Shown here: piece after piece, positions 42,922 through 45,147 of the stretch
Layout: each line of letters starts with the position of its first letter
How positions within the stretch are numbered: position 1 is the first letter of the stretch
Source: Methanolobus sp.
GTDB lineage: Archaea; Halobacteriota; Methanosarcinia; Methanosarcinales; Methanosarcinaceae
Assembly: GCF_030682845.1 (NCBI RefSeq)
Contig: NZ_JAUXNK010000079.1
Span: 1 to 45,147, forward strand
Direction: 5' to 3'
Length of the DNA stretch: 45,147 bases
Notes under the pieces: model-generated
Told to the model about the DNA's origin: nothing
Databases searched by the model: none
The model's input: only the letters and a program-made list of their open reading frames with translations
Position numbers and translations under genes: made by a program

Positions 42922-43679
42922 TCTCAGTGGGAATTGATGCAGGTTCGGCTACAACCAAGGCAGTGCTTGTCAAAGATGACAGCAGCATTATTCAATCCAT
43001 ACGGTCTACTGAATTTGATTTTGTTTCTGCGGCGGAAAAGGCATACGAAGACGTACTTGAAATTGCCGGAATTGACAGAAAAGAAGTCGATCATGTATAT
43101 TCAACAGGATATGGCAGGAACAGCATAAAATTTGCCGACGGGTCCATCAGCGAGATAACTGCCCATGCAAAGGGCGTACATCATCTCTATCCGGATGTCG
43201 AAGGCATAATAGATATTGGAGGGCAGGACAGCAAGGTAATATCGGTCAACAAAGGAAAAGTAACTGATTTCCTGATGAACGACAAGTGCGCTGCCGGCAC
43301 AGGCAAATTTGTGGAGTACACCGCGAGGGCACTTGAAGTCCCAATAGAAGAACTTGCAAAGATGGCACTTGCTTCAAAATCACCTGCAGGTATAAGCAGC
43401 ATGTGTACTGTTTTTGCTGAATCGGAGGTAATATCACTGCGCGCAAAAGGTTACTCAAAAGAGGATATCGCAGCCGGGATTATTGAAAGTATTGCCCGGA
43501 GAGTCGCTGTAATGGCCAGACAGATCGGGCTGAAAAGAAATGTGGCTTTTGTTGGAGGAGTGGCAAAGAACGCCGCCATCAAAGCAGCACTTGAGAAGGA
43601 ATTAGGAATATCACTCTATGTGCTTCCGGAACCGCAGATCACAGGAGCACTGGGGGCAGCACTGCATGGTAGCAATTGA
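42918..43679 (+). CDS. Acyl-CoA-dehydratase-type activase (DCCP reductase)
   Basis: 253-residue homodimeric ASKHA-fold ATPase with a bridging [4Fe-4S] cluster. It injects electrons into its partner with ATP hydrolysis. Phosphate motif 'GIDAGSATTKAVLV' at the N-terminus, 'IDIGGQDSKVI', cluster cysteines C124 in 'NDKCAAGTGKF' and C163 in 'SSMCTVFAESE', and 'VAFVGGVAKNAAIKAAL'. It overlaps the reductase gene by four bases, so stoichiometric coupling is likely. No acyl-CoA genes are nearby, which supports a DCCP pair rather than a dehydratase. Confidence 0.92.
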   Translation: MISVGIDAGSATTKAVLVKDDSSIIQSIRSTEFDFVSAAEKAYEDVLEIAGIDRKEVDHVYSTGYGRNSIKFADGSISEITAHAKGVHHLYPDVEGIIDIGGQDSKVISVNKGKVTDFLMNDKCAAGTGKFVEYTARALEVPIEELAKMALASKSPAGISSMCTVFAESEVISLRAKGYSKEDIAAGIIESIARRVAVMARQIGLKRNVAFVGGVAKNAAIKAALEKELGISLYVLPEPQITGALGAALHGSN

Positions 43680-44089
43680 ACAAATGGCTGCTATTTCCCA
43701 AAAGACAGACTCTGTAGGGATTCTCATTTGAATAACATAAACGCTTCCCACTGTTTCAGGTGCCCTGCCCTGTATGAAGTCAGCCAGATTCTCAGTGACT
43801 CCCTTTTTGATGTAGCATTGAGATGCCATTTACGAATGTTTTAGCGGAAACTCTACCGACTTGAAGCCTCTTGCTTATGGCCTTATGTTTATCTGGAGAT
43901 TTGAATGAATTTATTTCCGGCATATATGCTGCTGGTTTCTGAGCAGACCAACAGTTTGTACACTATTTTCAAATGGGCAGGACAGGACACATATACCTCT
44001 GAATATCTTGTCGTAAAATTTATCTTTCCTCACTTACAACGTTATTATGCAGGGATGAAGATTTCAATCCGCACCGAGGGAAACAAAAT
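43680..44089. other. Intergenic stretch (410 bases)
   Basis: Between the activase and the cupin gene. It contains a possible recombinase fragment on the minus strand (about 43745-43840). The rest is AT-rich with a weakly supported plus-strand reading ('MNLFPAYMLL...', 43905-44093) that lacks a credible RBS and overlaps the cupin start. TATA-like AAATTTATC near 44018-44026 could drive the cupin gene. Confidence 0.5.
43745..43840 (-). pseudogene. Possible tyrosine recombinase C-terminal fragment
   Basis: Minus-strand translation gives 'KKGVTENLADFIQGRAPETV', which resembles the segment before the nucleophilic tyrosine in archaeal integrases ('...ADFIQGR.P..VG..HY'). It continues 'GSVYV' where 'HY' would be expected, then loses similarity. 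Just upstream a different frame reads 'FRKWHLN', so frameshifts are likely. Too short to be sure. Confidence 0.35.
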
Positions 44090-44494
44090 ATGACTAATTC
44101 AATTTATTCCGATCTCGCCCAGGTGACCTACCACAGAATATATGTGGACTCACATGGTGATTCACACTTTGATGTCGTGACGGTCGAACAGAGCCTTATT
44201 CAAGCAGCACCACCAGCTGCCCCGTTCTACGTCTCAGAGGACGGACCGGCAGTGAAGTATCGCTTCTATACATTTGAGCCGGGCTGGATTGGCGAACTCC
44301 ATCCGGCTCCAACCCGCCAGTTCCTGGCCCTCATGTCAGGTGCCGTGGAGATGGAAACCACGGACGGGACTGTCAGACGACTTACGCCCGGAGATCTGAT
44401 CCTGCTGGAAGATACCTCCGGCAAGGGTCACGTGACGAGGAACATCGGAGACGGGTTCTGTACGTTCTTTGTGGTCCCAGTTCCTTCGGACTAA
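44090..44494 (+). CDS. Cupin domain protein
   Basis: 134-residue single-domain cupin. 'GELHPAPTRQFLALMSGAVE' and 'MTTDG'-like turns lead to 'RRLTPGDLILLEDTSGKGHV' and a final strand 'CTFFVVPVPSD'. The first cupin motif keeps a histidine (in 'ELHPAPTRQ') and the second one ('GKGHVTRN'), so metal binding is plausible. Function unknown. GAGGG lies seven bases before the ATG. The coding region is visibly richer in G and C than its surroundings, suggesting acquisition from bacteria. Convergent with the UbiA fragment. Confidence 0.82.
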   Translation: MTNSIYSDLAQVTYHRIYVDSHGDSHFDVVTVEQSLIQAAPPAAPFYVSEDGPAVKYRFYTFEPGWIGELHPAPTRQFLALMSGAVEMETTDGTVRRLTPGDLILLEDTSGKGHVTRNIGDGFCTFFVVPVPSD

Positions 44495-44516
44495 TATGTT
44501 ACCCAGATATCGCTCT

Positions 44517-45017
44517 TCACGCTTCAAGCAGCCGGATTAATAAAAAAATCAGCAACCCCAGAGTTGAACCCAGATAGATCCAGCGAATATATTTCCGTCC
44601 TGCAGTCTTATTACCACCAGACTTCAGTAATCTTAAAGATGAACAGGCAATCGAGACATCCATTATCGCAATCGGCAGCAAGTAAATGGCAGGCAGCCAC
44701 CCACGTATGAAAGGAACGGATGTCAGCAGAATAACGAAAAGGAAAATGTAACTGCTTATCTTCAGAGCAAACTTACTTCCATATCTGATTGCCAGGGATC
44801 TTGAGTTGATAAGGAGATCGCCCTGCACATCCATAGCATCAGCAGCAATCTCTTCTCCCAGGTCAATTAATGCGGCAATTGCTGCAAAGAGCCAGACGAT
44901 ATTATTGAAGGGTAATCCTACGGACGCCCCTCCATAGATAAATGTCATTCCAACTGAAAAGCTTACCATCAGATTCCCGGGCAGGCCACTCTTCTTGTAG
45001 TTCCTGTTATAACCCAA
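44517..45017 (-). pseudogene. UbiA-family prenyltransferase lacking its N-terminal half
   Basis: 166 codons of a polytopic prenyltransferase. 'NYKKSGLPGNLMVSFSVGMTF' and the second aspartate-rich motif in 'EEIAADAMDVQGDLLINSRS' are clear, followed by four hydrophobic helices. Full-length UbiA proteins are about 280-300 residues, with the first aspartate motif (NDxxDxxxD) about 100 residues before this point. Here an in-frame TGA lies five codons before 45017, the next bases are very AT-rich, and no first motif is visible up to the window end. There is no ATG; the open frame begins at a TTG. Probably a disrupted archaeol-pathway or quinone-type prenyltransferase; insertion of an element is one explanation. 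Confidence 0.65.
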
Positions 45018-45018
45018 G

Positions 45019-45106
45019 TTTGACAGTTTTCACTCCTTGACTAAGAATGTATTTTTTTCAACCCAAAATTTTCGTTTTTTTGTCAGGAAAACCTATTTGA
45101 CAGTTT
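45019..45106. repeat. Direct repeat of TTTGACAGTTT flanking the UbiA breakpoint
   Basis: TTTGACAGTTT occurs at 45019-45029 and again at 45096-45106, 77 bases apart, in a very AT-rich stretch. The first copy lies exactly where the UbiA reading frame breaks. It could be part of the end of an insertion element that extends beyond the window. Confidence 0.4.
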
Positions 45107-45147
45107 AAACAAATTGATGCAAAATTCTGCGATTTCATCCATTTTTG

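Noticed and set aside
43611-43829. Minus-strand 72-codon ORF treated as an intact gene
   Set aside because: It runs into the activase gene on the opposite strand and only about 20 residues look recombinase-like; a fragment is more likely.
43905-44093. Plus-strand 62-codon ORF before the cupin gene
   Set aside because: No convincing RBS, overlaps the cupin start, and has no recognisable family pattern.
1-45147. CRISPR arrays, rRNA genes, intact insertion sequences, archaeal origin repeats
   Set aside because: No regularly spaced repeats, rRNA segments, transposase genes or origin-type repeat clusters were seen on either strand.

Overview
The window is a stretch of archaeal chromosome from a methylotrophic methanogen of the family Methanosarcinaceae. 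A Methanolobus- or Methanococcoides-like genus seems most likely, but I cannot fix it from the sequence alone. The evidence is chromosomal protein MC1, MptA (first step to methanopterin), a Fae-Hps fusion, the archaeosine enzyme RaSEA, split GMP synthase, the archaeal shikimate entry (ADH synthase plus dehydroquinate synthase II), SRP54, S17e, TATA-box promoters and an archaeal-type initiator tRNA.

Layout. 1-5.1 kb: DUF2098 and mptA, MC1, argB, then raSEA and guaAB. 5.3-9.6 kb: a bacterial-style RecQ, an archaeal prepilin peptidase and a hexulose-phosphate synthase/RraA-like fusion that appears to start at AUA. 9.7-13.6 kb: pyrBI, then rps17e-dapA-dapB, then a small membrane protein. 13.7-22.7 kb: DinB; an unusual methyltransferase/ATP-grasp fusion next to a hexosylglycerate-synthase-like glycosyltransferase; a decayed AlkD gene; pirin; a DUF1624 membrane protein; an OapC-like Zn-ribbon protein; and a purine salvage pair. 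22.8-26.5 kb: initiator tRNA, SRP54, guaAA and a double KaiC-like ATPase. 26.6-31.5 kb: an uninterrupted five-gene aromatic operon (ADH synthase, DHQ synthase II, aroD, aroE, tyrA). 31.6-34.4 kb: tpiA, fae-hps and nth. 34.5-39.4 kb: a secreted DUF4139 protein, a REC-PAS3 histidine kinase, a YqaA-like protein, a small membrane protein and tRNA-Val. 39.5-45.1 kb: a more accessory-looking stretch with a CGGC protein (preceded by a coupled 21-residue ORF), a methyltransferase, a freestanding ThrRS editing-type domain, DUF427, a double-cubane-cluster reductase with its activase, a possible recombinase scrap, a cupin and a UbiA prenyltransferase that lacks its N-terminal half.

How the genes work together. 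Fae-Hps and the second HPS fusion serve formaldehyde/pentose-phosphate metabolism. pyrBI, guaAA/guaAB and the phosphorylase-phosphoribosyltransferase pair cover pyrimidine and purine supply. The dap, arg and aro genes are amino-acid biosynthesis. Many start codons sit in four-base overlaps (ATGA or TTGA) with the preceding stop, so translational coupling is common. Several promoters carry perfect inverted repeats at operator-like positions (MC1, the KaiC-like gene, the aro operon, fae-hps, the histidine kinase). I found no CRISPR array, no rRNA and no intact insertion sequence. The strongest candidates for undescribed biology are the methyltransferase/ATP-grasp fusion, the ThrRS-editing-like protein whose usual lysine is a tyrosine, the CGGC-coupled micro-ORF and the AUA-initiated HPS fusion.
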